This document shows positions 53,133 to 61,649 of a stretch of DNA of 64,000 nucleotides, one piece after another. The position numbers were made by a program, and so were the translations under genes. The notes under the pieces are model-generated. The model made no database searches. It was not told the DNA's origin and worked only from the letters and a program-made list of their open reading frames with translations. Origin of the DNA: JBBRVW01 sp963784645 (GTDB lineage Bacteria; Actinomycetota; Actinomycetes; JACCUZ01); the NCBI GenBank assembly GCA_963784645.1, contig CAWARY010000011.1, forward strand, positions 248,001-312,000. The letters run 5' to 3'. Within the stretch, counting starts at the first letter, position 1. Every line of letters starts with the position of its first letter.

Positions 53133-53939
53133 TCAGGCCGGCTGAGGCGCGAGGAAGGAGGAGATGGCGGCGACGGTCTCCGCGGGCGCGCTGAGGTTCG
53201 GGCAGTGGCCGGTCGCGTCCAGCATGACGAACGTGCTCCCGGCGATGTGCTCGTGGACGTAGCGACCGACGGTTTCCGGTGCGATGGCGTCGTCGGAGCA
53301 CTGCAGCACGAGGGTGGGGACCGTCACGCCGGCGAGGTCGGCGCGGTTGTCGGAGGTGAAGGTGACCCGGGCGAACCGCCGGGCGATCTCGGGGTCGGTG
53401 CGGCAGAAGCTGTTGGTCAGCTCGCTGCCGAGCTCAGGCCGGTCGGGGTTGCCCATGATGACCGGCGCCATCGCCGAGGACCAGCCGAGGTAGTTGCTGT
53501 CGAGCGACTCGAGCAGGCCGTCGATGTCGGCCTGGGTGAACCCACCGACGTACGCCTCGTCGTCGATGTACCGCGGGGAGGGCCCGATGAGCACCAGCCG
53601 ACCTATCCGGTCCGGCGCGCGGGACGCGGCGAGCACGCCGATCGTCGCGCTGACCGAGTGGCCGACGAAGACGGCGTCGGTGAGGTCGAGGGCGGCCAGG
53701 ATCTCGACGACGTCGTCCGCGTAGCCGCCGAGTGTCGCGTACCGGTCGACGTCGTAGGCGGAGAGCGCGGAGCCACCGGCGCCGACGTGGTCGAACAGCA
53801 CGACCCGGTGGGTCGCCTCGAATGCCGGCGCGACGTAGCGCCACATGTTCTGGTCGCAGCCGAAGCCATGCGCGAGCACCAGGGCCGGGCCGTCGGGCAC
53901 GCCGGACACGGTCACGTTGTTGCGCAGCAGGACGTCCAC
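53133..53939 (-). CDS. rsbQ: Alpha/beta hydrolase, RsbQ-like energy-stress regulator
   Basis: 268 residues, strikingly similar to Bacillus RsbQ in length and motifs: LAHGFGCDQNMWRYVAPAFE, DRYATLGGYADDVVEILAAL, the nucleophile elbow VGHSVSA, NYLGWSSAMAPVIMGNPDRP, LQCSDDAIAPETVG (catalytic Asp) and TGHCPNLSAP (catalytic His). RsbQ makes or binds a small hydrophobic signal needed by RsbP. Related enzymes include plant KAI2/D14 receptors. GTG start with a TAGGCT -10 box 6 nt upstream. It is the first gene of rsbQ-PP2C. Confidence 0.88.
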   Translation of the reverse strand: MDVLLRNNVTVSGVPDGPALVLAHGFGCDQNMWRYVAPAFEATHRVVLFDHVGAGGSALSAYDVDRYATLGGYADDVVEILAALDLTDAVFVGHSVSATIGVLAASRAPDRIGRLVLIGPSPRYIDDEAYVGGFTQADIDGLLESLDSNYLGWSSAMAPVIMGNPDRPELGSELTNSFCRTDPEIARRFARVTFTSDNRADLAGVTVPTLVLQCSDDAIAPETVGRYVHEHIAGSTFVMLDATGHCPNLSAPAETVAAISSFLAPQPA

Positions 53940-53945
53940 CGCATG

Positions 53946-53951
53946 AGCCTA
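53946..53951 (-). promoter_or_regulatory. -10 box of a leaderless rsbQ transcript
   Basis: TAGGCT on the minus strand ends 6 nt before the rsbQ GTG. Confidence 0.4.
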
Positions 53952-54042
53952 TCGGGACAGGCCTGGGCTCGCGGCCGCTCTCGGCCCGGCGTCGCCCCCA
54001 CCGGCCTCGCGGTCGGGGTCGCGATCTGGCAGCCTCGCGCGC

Positions 54043-54468
54043 ATGGCTGCACCCACCTACCGCACCGTGAACGTCTCCCGAGGCCCGCACGGGGTCCTGT
54101 CCGCGACCAACGTCCGTGGCGGCACGCTGGTCGTGGGGACCGGCGACGGCCGCGGGTTCACCCCGTCCGAGCTGCTCATGGTCGCGCTCGGCAGCTGCAC
54201 GGCCGCCGACGTCGACGCCCTGACGTCCCGGCGGGCGGAGCCGGCGTCCTTCGAGGTGCAGGTGGAGGCCGACAAGGTCCGCGACGAGTCGGGCAACCGG
54301 CTGGCGAACCTCGTGGTGACCTTCCGGGTGGTCTTCCCGGACGGTGCGACCGGTGACGCCGCACGCGCCGTGCTGCCGGAGGCGGTGCAGCGCTCGCACG
54401 ACCGGCTGTGCACCGTGGGCCGCACGATCGAGAGCGGTTGCCCGGTCACCCACCGGGTCGAGGGCTGA
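54043..54468 (+). CDS. OsmC-family protein
   Basis: 141 residues. The OsmC/Ohr fold is indicated by GFTPSELLMVALGSCTAADVDAL, with the first redox Cys, and by the late SGCPVTHRVEG with the second Cys. Such proteins reduce organic hydroperoxides or act in osmotic and oxidative stress. It diverges from the rsbQ pair, fitting a general stress theme. Which of Ohr, OsmC or YhfA-like it belongs to cannot be decided here. Confidence 0.87.
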   Translation: MAAPTYRTVNVSRGPHGVLSATNVRGGTLVVGTGDGRGFTPSELLMVALGSCTAADVDALTSRRAEPASFEVQVEADKVRDESGNRLANLVVTFRVVFPDGATGDAARAVLPEAVQRSHDRLCTVGRTIESGCPVTHRVEG

Positions 54469-54476
54469 CGTGACGC

Positions 54477-55976
54477 GTGCCCGGCCCCGGTCCTGACGTC
54501 GCGCACCTCCCGGCGCCCTGCCTGGTGGTCCTCGTCGGGCCGGGCGCAGCAGGCAAGTCGACCTGGGCCGCTGCGCAGTTCCCGCCGGATGCCGTGGTCT
54601 CCAGCGACCGGCTGCGCGCCGTGGTCGGGGCCGGGGAGGACGACGTCACCGCCAGCACCGACGCGTTCGCACTGCTCGAGGAGATCGTCCGGCTCCGGGC
54701 CGGCCGTCGCCTCACGACGGTGATCGACACCCTCGGACTGGACCGGGACCGGCGCGCGGCGTGGCGCGAGCTCGCCCACTCGCACCGCCTGCCGTGCGTG
54801 GCGGTTGCCTTCGACACCCCTGCGGCCGAGTGCCGGGCCCGCAACCGGGCCCGGGACAAGCGGATCCCGGCCGACGTCCTCGCCGGACAGCTGCGCGCCT
54901 GGCCCGCGGTCCGCGACGGCCTCGCCGACGAAGGGTTCGACCGGGTGCTGCGGCCGGCGACCGTGCGGGTCGTGGCGGCCCCGTTCGCCGGGGCGGCGGC
55001 CGCAGCGCAGCGGCAGCAGGAGCGGCCGACCGGCCTGCGGTTCGGGCTGCACGTCGGCGAGTTCGTCGCGCCCGGCGGGGCGGGCGGCACCCGCGACTGG
55101 CTGCGCCAGGTGGCGCTCGCAGCGGAGGCAGCCGGCGTCGACGCGCTGTACGTGATGGACCACTTCCGGCAGATCCCGCAGGTGGGCCGTCCCTTCGACG
55201 ACATGCTCGAGAGCTGGACCACGCTGGCCTACCTCGCGGCCTGCACCGAGCGGGTGCGCCTCGGCACGCTCGTCAGCGGGGTCACCTACCGCAACGTGGC
55301 CCACCTCGCGAAGATCGTCGCGACGCTCGACGTGCTCAGTGGCGGCCGCGCCGTGTGCGGTCTCGGGCTGGCGTGGCACGCGGCGGAGCACCGCGCCTAC
55401 GGCTGGGACTTCCCCGCGACCGCGGACCGCTACGCGCTGCTCGAGGACGCGCTGCAGCTGCTGCCCGTGATGTGGGGGCCGGGCAGCAAGCCGTTCCACG
55501 GCCGCGTCCTCGAGGTGCCCGAGACGCTCTGCTACCCGCGCCCGCTCCAGGCGCACGTGCCCGTGGTGCTCGGCGGTGGCGGCGAGCGGCGGACCCTGCG
55601 GCTGGCCGCGCAGCACGCCGACGCCGCCAACGTGACCGGCGCGCTGGACGTCGTAGAGCGCAAGGCAGCCGTGCTGCGCGCGCACTGCGGCGACGTCGGC
55701 CGGGACCCCTCGGACGTCGAGCTGACCCACCTCTCGACCGTGCTGATCGGGCGCGACGACGCGCACGTCGCCCAGCTGGTGGAGGCCCGCCGGCCACGCC
55801 GCCGCAGCGCCGAGACCTACGCCGCCACGGTGAACGCGGGCACCGTGGCCGATCAGGTGGGACGGTTCCGTGAGCTGGCCGAGGCCGGGGTCGCCGAGGT
55901 GATGGTGCGGCTGCCCGACCTCGCCGACCCGGCCGCCCTCGACCGGCTGGGCCAGGTCGTCGCCGCCTTCCGGTGA
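54477..55976 (+). CDS. P-loop kinase domain fused to an F420-type LLM oxidoreductase
   Basis: 499 residues. Residues about 1-170 form an AAA/polynucleotide-kinase-like P-loop domain with Walker A VGPGAAGKSTWAAAQF, TVIDTLGLDRDRRAAWRELA and a lid RARNRARDKRIP. Residues about 180-499 form a luciferase-like (LLM) TIM barrel: FGLHVGEFVAP, DALYVMDHF, SGVTYRNVAHLAKIVATLDVLSGGRAVCGLGLAW, VPVVLGGGGERRTLRLAAQHADAANV. The second part resembles F420-dependent enzymes. The frame is continuous, so this is a true fusion. The substrate of either part is unknown. GTG start 9 bp after OsmC. Confidence 0.85.
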   Translation: MPGPGPDVAHLPAPCLVVLVGPGAAGKSTWAAAQFPPDAVVSSDRLRAVVGAGEDDVTASTDAFALLEEIVRLRAGRRLTTVIDTLGLDRDRRAAWRELAHSHRLPCVAVAFDTPAAECRARNRARDKRIPADVLAGQLRAWPAVRDGLADEGFDRVLRPATVRVVAAPFAGAAAAAQRQQERPTGLRFGLHVGEFVAPGGAGGTRDWLRQVALAAEAAGVDALYVMDHFRQIPQVGRPFDDMLESWTTLAYLAACTERVRLGTLVSGVTYRNVAHLAKIVATLDVLSGGRAVCGLGLAWHAAEHRAYGWDFPATADRYALLEDALQLLPVMWGPGSKPFHGRVLEVPETLCYPRPLQAHVPVVLGGGGERRTLRLAAQHADAANVTGALDVVERKAAVLRAHCGDVGRDPSDVELTHLSTVLIGRDDAHVAQLVEARRPRRRSAETYAATVNAGTVADQVGRFRELAEAGVAEVMVRLPDLADPAALDRLGQVVAAFR

Positions 55977-55986
55977 CCCGTCCCGG

Positions 55987-56943
55987 TCAGGAGACGACGG
56001 GCGTCGCCTCGACGGGGTCGGACGCCCGTGCCCGGCCGGACGGGCCGCGGTGGCGCAGCCCGTCGACGGACAGGACCGCGAGCGCGACCCAGACCAGCGC
56101 GAACCCGGCCAGCCGCGACGGCGGCATCGGCTCGTCGTAGAGCAGCACGCCGGTGAGCAGCTGCAGCACCGGCGCGATGTACTGCAGCAGACCCAGGACC
56201 GACAGCGGCACCCGCCGGGCGGACGACGCGAAGAGCAGCAGCGGGATGGCGGTCACCACACCCGTGCTGGCCAGCAGCAGCTCGTGGCCGGCGCCGACGT
56301 GGCCGAAGTGCCCGGTGCCCCGGGCCTCCAGGACCATCAGGTAGCCGAGGGCCGGCAGCACCAGCACGGCGGTCTCGACCGTGAGCGACTGCACGGCTCC
56401 GACGGTGGCACCGACCCGCTTCTTGAGCAGCCCGTAGGTGCCGAAGCTCGCAGCCAGCCCGAGGGCGATCCACGGCGGCCGGCCGTAGTCGACGGTGAGG
56501 ACCACGACGGCCAGCGCGCCCAGCGCGATGGCCGCCCACTGCACGCGGCGCAGCCGCTCGTGGAGCACCACGACGCCGAGCAGGACCATCACGATCGGGG
56601 TGACGAAGTAGCCGAGCGAGGTCTCGACGACGTGCCCGGAGTTGACGCCCCAGATGTAGATGACCCAGTTGGCCGCGATGAGCGCTGCAGCGAGCGACAT
56701 CCGTCGCAGGGTCGTCCGGTCGCGCAGCAGTGGCCGCACCCACGACCAGCTGCGGGTCGCGGTGAGCACTGCGAGCACGACGAGCAAGGACCAGACGATC
56801 CGGTGGGCCAGGATCTCGACCGCCCCGGCCGGCTCGAGCAACGGCCAGTAGAGCGGGAACAGCCCCCAGAGCAGGTAGGCGGCGGCGCCGTACGCGGTCC
56901 CGCGCCGTGGGTCGGGCGGCGGACCGTCGGCCCGGTCGGTCAG
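55987..56943 (-). CDS. rarD: EamA-family transporter, RarD-like
   Basis: About 318 residues and ten transmembrane helices. RarD features are AYLLWGLFPLYWPLLEPAGAVEILAHRIVWSLL, the NWVIYIWGVNSGHVVETSLGYFVTPIVMVLLG segment and LGLLQYIAPVLQLLTGVLLYDE. No ATG, GTG or TTG lies in frame before the end of the first helix. A CTG at 56943 overlaps the korB TGA (CTGA) and gives the full first helix, so I take it as start. A TTG at 56841 would remove that helix. The transported substrate is unknown. Confidence 0.85.
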   Translation of the reverse strand: MTDRADGPPPDPRRGTAYGAAAYLLWGLFPLYWPLLEPAGAVEILAHRIVWSLLVVLAVLTATRSWSWVRPLLRDRTTLRRMSLAAALIAANWVIYIWGVNSGHVVETSLGYFVTPIVMVLLGVVVLHERLRRVQWAAIALGALAVVVLTVDYGRPPWIALGLAASFGTYGLLKKRVGATVGAVQSLTVETAVLVLPALGYLMVLEARGTGHFGHVGAGHELLLASTGVVTAIPLLLFASSARRVPLSVLGLLQYIAPVLQLLTGVLLYDEPMPPSRLAGFALVWVALAVLSVDGLRHRGPSGRARASDPVEATPVVS

Positions 56944-58022
56944 GACACGGTCCAGGTGTCGCTGCCGGCGAGCAGCGAGCCCAGCGCGTCCTCGTCGCCG
57001 ACACCCTGGGTCTCCGCGGCGCGGGTGAGCTGGTCGGCCATCATGTCGTCGTAGACCGGGCGGGCGACGTCGCGGAAGACCCCGATGGGGGTGCGCGCCA
57101 GCGACAGGTCGGCGAGCCGCGACAGGTCGAACGCGTGCGACGGGTCGTCGGCGTGCGCGTCGTGGATCACGACCTCGGACTCGTCGACGTCGGCGACCTC
57201 GACCACCTTCAGCGACGAGTCGGGTGACCTGACGACCCCGTGCTCGCCCTGGGCGCCCCAGCGGATCGGCTGACCGTGCTCGAGCCGGATCGTGAAGTCG
57301 TCGCGCGTCGCGGGGTCCTTGAGCGCCTCGAACGCCTCGTCGTTGAAGATGTTGCAGTTCTGGTAGATCTCGACCAGTGCGGTCCCCTTGTGGGCGGCCG
57401 CGGCCCTGAGCACCGAGGTGAGGTGCTTGCGGTCGGAGTCGATGGAGCGTGCGACGAAGGTCGCCTCGGCACCGAGCGCGAGGGACACGGGGTTGAACGG
57501 TGCGTCGAGCGACCCGAGCGGCGTCGACTTGGTGATCTTCCCGAGCTCGGACGTCGGGGAGTACTGGCCCTTGGTGAGTCCGTAGATCCGGTTGTTGAAC
57601 AGCAGGATCTTGAGGTTCACGTTGCGACGCAGCGCGTGGATGAGGTGGTTGCCGCCGATCGAGAGCGCGTCACCGTCACCGGTGACCACCCACACCGAGA
57701 GGTCCGGTCGCGACGCGGCGACGCCGGTCGCGATCGCCGGTGCGCGGCCGTGGATCGAGTGCATCCCGAAGGTGTCCATGTAGTACGGGAAGCGCGACGA
57801 GCAGCCGATGCCGCTCACGAAGACGATGTTCTCCCGGGCGAGGCCGAGCTCGGGCATGAACGACTGGACCGCGGCGAGGATGGCGTAGTCGCCGCACCCC
57901 GGGCACCAGCGGACCTCCTGGTCGGTCTTGAAGTCCTTCGCGGACTGCTTGCCGCGCGCCTTGGGCACCAGCTCCAGCGACGGGTAGCCGCCGGGACCGT
58001 TGCCGCTGTGGGTCTCGGTCAC
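56940..58022 (-). CDS. korB: 2-oxoacid:ferredoxin oxidoreductase beta subunit KorB
   Basis: 360 residues, the thiamine-diphosphate and Fe-S subunit of 2-oxoglutarate:ferredoxin oxidoreductase. Cluster cysteines begin with RWCPGCGDYAILAAVQ and GIGCSSRFPYYMDTFG. The ThDP/Mg motif is VVTGDGDALSIGGNHLIHALRRN and NNRIYGLTKGQYSPTS. It makes reduced ferredoxin from 2-oxoglutarate, bypassing the NAD-linked dehydrogenase. GTG start overlapping korA (GTGA). Confidence 0.95.
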   Translation of the reverse strand: MTETHSGNGPGGYPSLELVPKARGKQSAKDFKTDQEVRWCPGCGDYAILAAVQSFMPELGLARENIVFVSGIGCSSRFPYYMDTFGMHSIHGRAPAIATGVAASRPDLSVWVVTGDGDALSIGGNHLIHALRRNVNLKILLFNNRIYGLTKGQYSPTSELGKITKSTPLGSLDAPFNPVSLALGAEATFVARSIDSDRKHLTSVLRAAAAHKGTALVEIYQNCNIFNDEAFEALKDPATRDDFTIRLEHGQPIRWGAQGEHGVVRSPDSSLKVVEVADVDESEVVIHDAHADDPSHAFDLSRLADLSLARTPIGVFRDVARPVYDDMMADQLTRAAETQGVGDEDALGSLLAGSDTWTVS

Positions 58023-59912
58023 TGCAGGTCCTCGCTCACTCCGGTGATGACGCTGGCCAGCTCCTCGGCCTTGAACGGCAGCCCGCGGACCTGGGTGTAG
58101 CCGATGACGTCGACGAGGTACTTCGCGCGCAGCAGCATCGTCAGCTGGCCGCCGTAGCCGTAGCCGAGGTTCATCTCGGGCACCAGCACCTTGTCGTAGC
58201 GCGCGAGGACCTCGCCCAGGTCGGTGGGGAACGGGTTGAGGTGCCGCAGGTGTGCCTGCGCGACCCGGACGCCCCGGCCGCGGACCAGGCGGGCCGCGGC
58301 CCCGATCGGCCCGTAGGTCGACCCCCAGCCGAGCACCAGGACGCGCGCCGCCCCGGACGGGTCCTCGACCTCCAGCGGCGGGATCGTCTTCGCCACCGCG
58401 TCGATCTTGGCCTGCCGGGTCCGGACCATGAAGTCGTGGTTGGCCGGGTCGTAGCTGATGTTGCCGGTGCCGTCGGCCTTCTCGATGCCACCGATGCGGT
58501 GCTCCAGGCCCGCGGTGCCGGGGACGGCCCACGGCCGGGCCAGCGTCTCGGGGTCACGTACGTAGGGGTGGTAGACCGCCCGCCGGCCGCCCTTGCCGTC
58601 GTCCTCCTCGGCGTTGGTCTCGGTCGCGAACTCGACCCCCAGGTCGGGCAGGTCCTCGACCGAGGGGATCCGCCACGGCTCGGAGCCGTTGGCGAGATAG
58701 CCGTCCGAGAGCAGGATCACCGGCACGCGGTACGTCGTGGCGATCCGCGCCGCCTCCAGTGCGGTGTCGAAGCAGTCGGCCGGCGAGCGCGGGGCGACGA
58801 TCGGCACCGGTGCCTCGCCGTTGCGGCCGAACATCGCCTGCAGGAGGTCGGCCTGCTCGGTCTTGGTGGGCATCCCGGTCGACGGCCCGGCCCGCTGCAC
58901 GTCGACGACGATCAGCGGCAGCTCGAGGCTGACCCCGAGGCCGATCGTCTCCGCCTTGAGCGCGAGGCCCGGCCCGGACGTGGAGGTGACCGCGAGCGAC
59001 CCGGCGTACGCCGCGCCGAGGGCCGCCCCGACGGCGGCGATCTCGTCCTCGGCCTGGAAGGTCCGCACGCCGAACCGCTTGTGCTTGGACAGCTCGTGCA
59101 GGATGTCGGAGGCCGGGGTGATCGGGTAGGACCCGAGGAACAGCGGGAGCCCGCTGCGCTGCGAGGCGGCCACCAGCCCGTAGGACAGGGCCAGGTTGCC
59201 GGAGATGTTGCGGTAGCGGCCGGCGGGCAGCCGGGCCGGCTTGACCTCGTAGGAGACGGCGAAGTCCTCGGTGGTCTCGCCGAACGACCAGCCGGCCTGG
59301 AACGCGGTGAGGTTGGCCTTGAGGATCTCGGGGCTGCCGGGCGAACTTCGCCTCCAGGAACCTCGCGGTGCCCTCGGTCGGCCGGTTGTAGAGCCAGGAG
59401 AGCAGGCCGAGGGCGAACATGTTCTTCGCCCGCTCCGCCTCCTTCTTGGTGATGTCGATGCCCTTGAGGGCCTCGACCGTCATCGAGGTCAGGCCGACGG
59501 CGTGCACGGTGTACGCCTCGAGCGAGCCGTCCTCCAGCGGGTTCGTGAGGTAGCCGACCTTGACCAGGTTGCGCCTGGTGAACTCGTCGGTGTCGACGAT
59601 GATGTCGGCGCCGCGCTCGAGGTCGCCCATGTTGGCCTTCAGCGCGGCCGGGTTCATCGCGACGAGCACGTCCGGCCGGTCGCCCGGGGTCATGATGTCG
59701 TGGTCGGCGAAGTGCAGCTGGAACGCCGACACCCCTGGCAGCGTCCCTGCCGGCGCGCGGATCTCGGCCGGGAAGTCCGGCAGCGTGGACAGGTCGTTGC
59801 CGAAGGACGCGGTCTCGGTGGTGAACCGGTCGCCGGTCAGCTGCATGCCGTCCCCGGAGTCACCAGCAAAGCGGATGATCACACGCTCGAGCTGCTGGAC
59901 GTCCTTGGCCAC
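58019..59912 (-). CDS. korA: 2-oxoacid:ferredoxin oxidoreductase alpha subunit KorA, interrupted by a +1 frameshift
   Basis: The N-terminal gamma-like domain (VIIRFAGDSGDGMQLTGDRF) reads from the GTG at 59912 to about residue 191 (FLEAKFAR). One extra base at 59337-59338 then shifts the frame. The other frame continues with SPEILKANLTAFQAG and the alpha domain (GSYPITPASDILHELSKHKR, VTSTSGPGLALKAETIGLG) to 58019. Without the extra base the protein would have 630 residues, normal for fused actinobacterial KorA. The intact partner korB and the perfect motifs downstream make a sequencing error likely. A TAGGGT -10 box lies 6 nt before the GTG. Confidence 0.92.
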
Positions 59913-59918
59913 GCTCCC

Positions 59919-59924
59919 ACCCTA
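59919..59924 (-). promoter_or_regulatory. -10 box of a leaderless korAB transcript
   Basis: TAGGGT on the minus strand ends 6 nt before the korA GTG. It is part of a small inverted repeat (CCTACG actc CGTAGG, 59921-59936) that could be an operator. Confidence 0.4.
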
Positions 59925-59993
59925 CGACTCCGTAGGTTCGCTCGTGGGACATGAGACGCGCCTCACGCCGCCGGCTTGCGGCACCAGACCCCA

Positions 59994-60044
59994 TGATCCA
60001 CAGCGGATCCGTTGGAGAAAGTCCAGCAGATCCGCTGTGGATCA
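59994..60044. repeat. 51-bp interspersed hairpin repeat, copy 2 (intact)
   Basis: Perfect 16-bp arms TGATCCACAGCGGATC (59994-60009) and GATCCGCTGTGGATCA (60029-60044) enclose an inner stem GTTGGA/TCCAGC with one G-U type pair and a 5-nt loop. The whole 51-mer thus folds into one long hairpin with a single mismatch. It lies between the divergent korA and nuoA2 genes, and a diverged copy is at 28291-28341. It is REP-like in size and intergenic placement. Confidence 0.8.
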
Positions 60045-60128
60045 CCAGGGACGGCGGGGGAGCGCGGTGCTGGTCCCACCCGTACCGCCACCCACTAGGC
60101 TCCCCGCAGGCACGATCGAGGAGGCACG

Positions 60129-60500
60129 ATGGACGGCTTCTACGGCGGCTACGGCCTCGTGGGCCTGCTCCTCCTCGCCGGCATCGCCTTCGTCACGGTG
60201 GCGTTCACCGCCAACCGGCTGCTGCGCCCGACGGTGCCCGGGGGTGACAAGACGGTCACCTACGAGTGCGGCGTCGACCCGGTCGGCGAGGGCTGGGCCC
60301 AGAGCCACGTCCGGTACTACGTCTTCGCGTACCTCTATGTGATCTTCGCGGTCGACGCGCTCTACCTGTTCCCCTGGGCCACCGTCTTCGACGCCCCCGG
60401 CTACGGCGCCACCACGCTGGTCGAGATGTTCGTCTTCCTGGCCTTCCTCGGCGTCGGGCTGCTCTACGCCTGGCGCAAGGGGGTCCTCACGTGGCGCTAG
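60129..60500 (+). CDS. nuoA2: Complex I subunit NuoA, second operon
   Basis: 123 residues with three transmembrane helices. The conserved loop is TYECGVDPVGEGWAQSHVRYYVFAYLYVIFAVDALYLFPW. It is only distantly similar to the first NuoA, so the two operons are old paralogues. GAGGAGG lies just before the ATG. It heads the second nuo operon, divergent from korAB across 216 bp. Confidence 0.95.
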   Translation: MDGFYGGYGLVGLLLLAGIAFVTVAFTANRLLRPTVPGGDKTVTYECGVDPVGEGWAQSHVRYYVFAYLYVIFAVDALYLFPWATVFDAPGYGATTLVEMFVFLAFLGVGLLYAWRKGVLTWR

Positions 60501-61066
60501 GCGGCGCGGTGGACCTGCCCACCCCCGCGGTCGGGCCGCCGCACCTGGGTGCGCTGCAGCGGCACGCGCCGGAGCCGATGAAGCTGGTGCTCAACTGGGG
60601 CCGCCGCTACAGCCTCTGGGTGTTCAACTTCGGGCTGGCCTGCTGCGCGATCGAGTTCATCGCGTCGTCGATGTCGCGGCACGACTTCATCCGGCTCGGC
60701 GTCATCCCGTTCGCCCCCGGCCCGCGGCAGGCCGACCTCATGGTCGTGAGCGGCACCGTCACCGACAAGATGGCACCGGCCGTCAAGCGCCTGTACGAGC
60801 AGATGCCTGAGCCCAAGTACGTCATCTCCTTCGGTGCCTGCTCCAACTCCGGCGGCCCCTACTGGGACTCCTACTGCGTCACCAAGGGCGTCGACCAGAT
60901 CATCCCCGTCGACGTCTACGTCCCCGGCTGCCCGCCGCGGCCGGAGGCGCTGCTCCAGGGCATCCTCAAGCTTCAGGAGAAGATCGCCGCCGAGTCGCTC
61001 GGCGACCGCTACCAGGCGCACGCCCCGCGCGGGCCGATCCAGTCCGTCCGGGTCGACGATGAGTGA
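60491..61066 (+). CDS. nuoB2: Complex I subunit NuoB, second operon
   Basis: 191 residues from the GTG at 60491 (185 from a GTG at 60509). N2 cluster cysteines are visible in GLACCAIEFIASS, FGACSNSGGPYW and YVPGCPPRPEALL. It overlaps nuoA2 by 10 nt. The longer start is chosen because of a GGGG-rich site before it, but the shorter one is possible. Confidence 0.95.
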   Translation: MALGGAVDLPTPAVGPPHLGALQRHAPEPMKLVLNWGRRYSLWVFNFGLACCAIEFIASSMSRHDFIRLGVIPFAPGPRQADLMVVSGTVTDKMAPAVKRLYEQMPEPKYVISFGACSNSGGPYWDSYCVTKGVDQIIPVDVYVPGCPPRPEALLQGILKLQEKIAAESLGDRYQAHAPRGPIQSVRVDDE

Positions 61067-61649
61067 GGCGCCGGCACCGGGGAGCCCGGCCCAGGCGCTC
61101 GCCGCACGGTACGGCGAGCGCGCTGCTGTCGAGTCGGCGTACGGGCAGGACACCGTCGACGTGCCGCGTGAGTCCTGGGTCGAGGCGCTCACCGTCGCCC
61201 GCGACGAGCTGGGCTACGGCTACTTCGACTTCCTCACGGCCGTCGACCAGCTCGACGCGGACCCCGAGCCGGGGTTCGACGTCGTGGTCCACCTCTGGTC
61301 ATTGAACGACCACACCCACCTGCTCGTGCGCACCAGGGTGCCGGCCGCCGACCAGGTGCTCGCCAGCGCGACGTCGGTCTTCGCCGGTGCCTCCTGGCAC
61401 GAGCGCGAGACCTTCGAGATGTTCGGCCTCGACTTCGCCGGTCACCCGCACCTCGTGCCGCTGCTCCTCCCGGACGGCTTCGAGGGGCACCCGCTGCGCA
61501 AGGACTTCGTGCTCGCCGCGCGGGCGGCCAAGGCGTGGCCCGGCGCCAAGGAGCCGGGGGAGTCCGACGGCGACGCGCACAGCTCGCCGAGCCGGCGCAA
61601 GACCCGCCCGCCCGGTGTCCCCGACCCCGAGGCGTGGGGGCCTCGGTGA
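61059..61649 (+). CDS. nuoC2: Complex I subunit NuoC, second operon
   Basis: 196 residues with the signature ASWHERETFEMFGLDFAGHP and GHPLRKDFVL. It is shorter than the first NuoC (243 residues) and lacks its long N-terminal extension. The C-terminal ~40 residues are hydrophilic. It is not fused to a NuoD domain. Its stop overlaps nuoH2 (GTGA), so no nuoD lies in the usual place. Confidence 0.93.
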   Translation: MSEAPAPGSPAQALAARYGERAAVESAYGQDTVDVPRESWVEALTVARDELGYGYFDFLTAVDQLDADPEPGFDVVVHLWSLNDHTHLLVRTRVPAADQVLASATSVFAGASWHERETFEMFGLDFAGHPHLVPLLLPDGFEGHPLRKDFVLAARAAKAWPGAKEPGESDGDAHSSPSRRKTRPPGVPDPEAWGPR

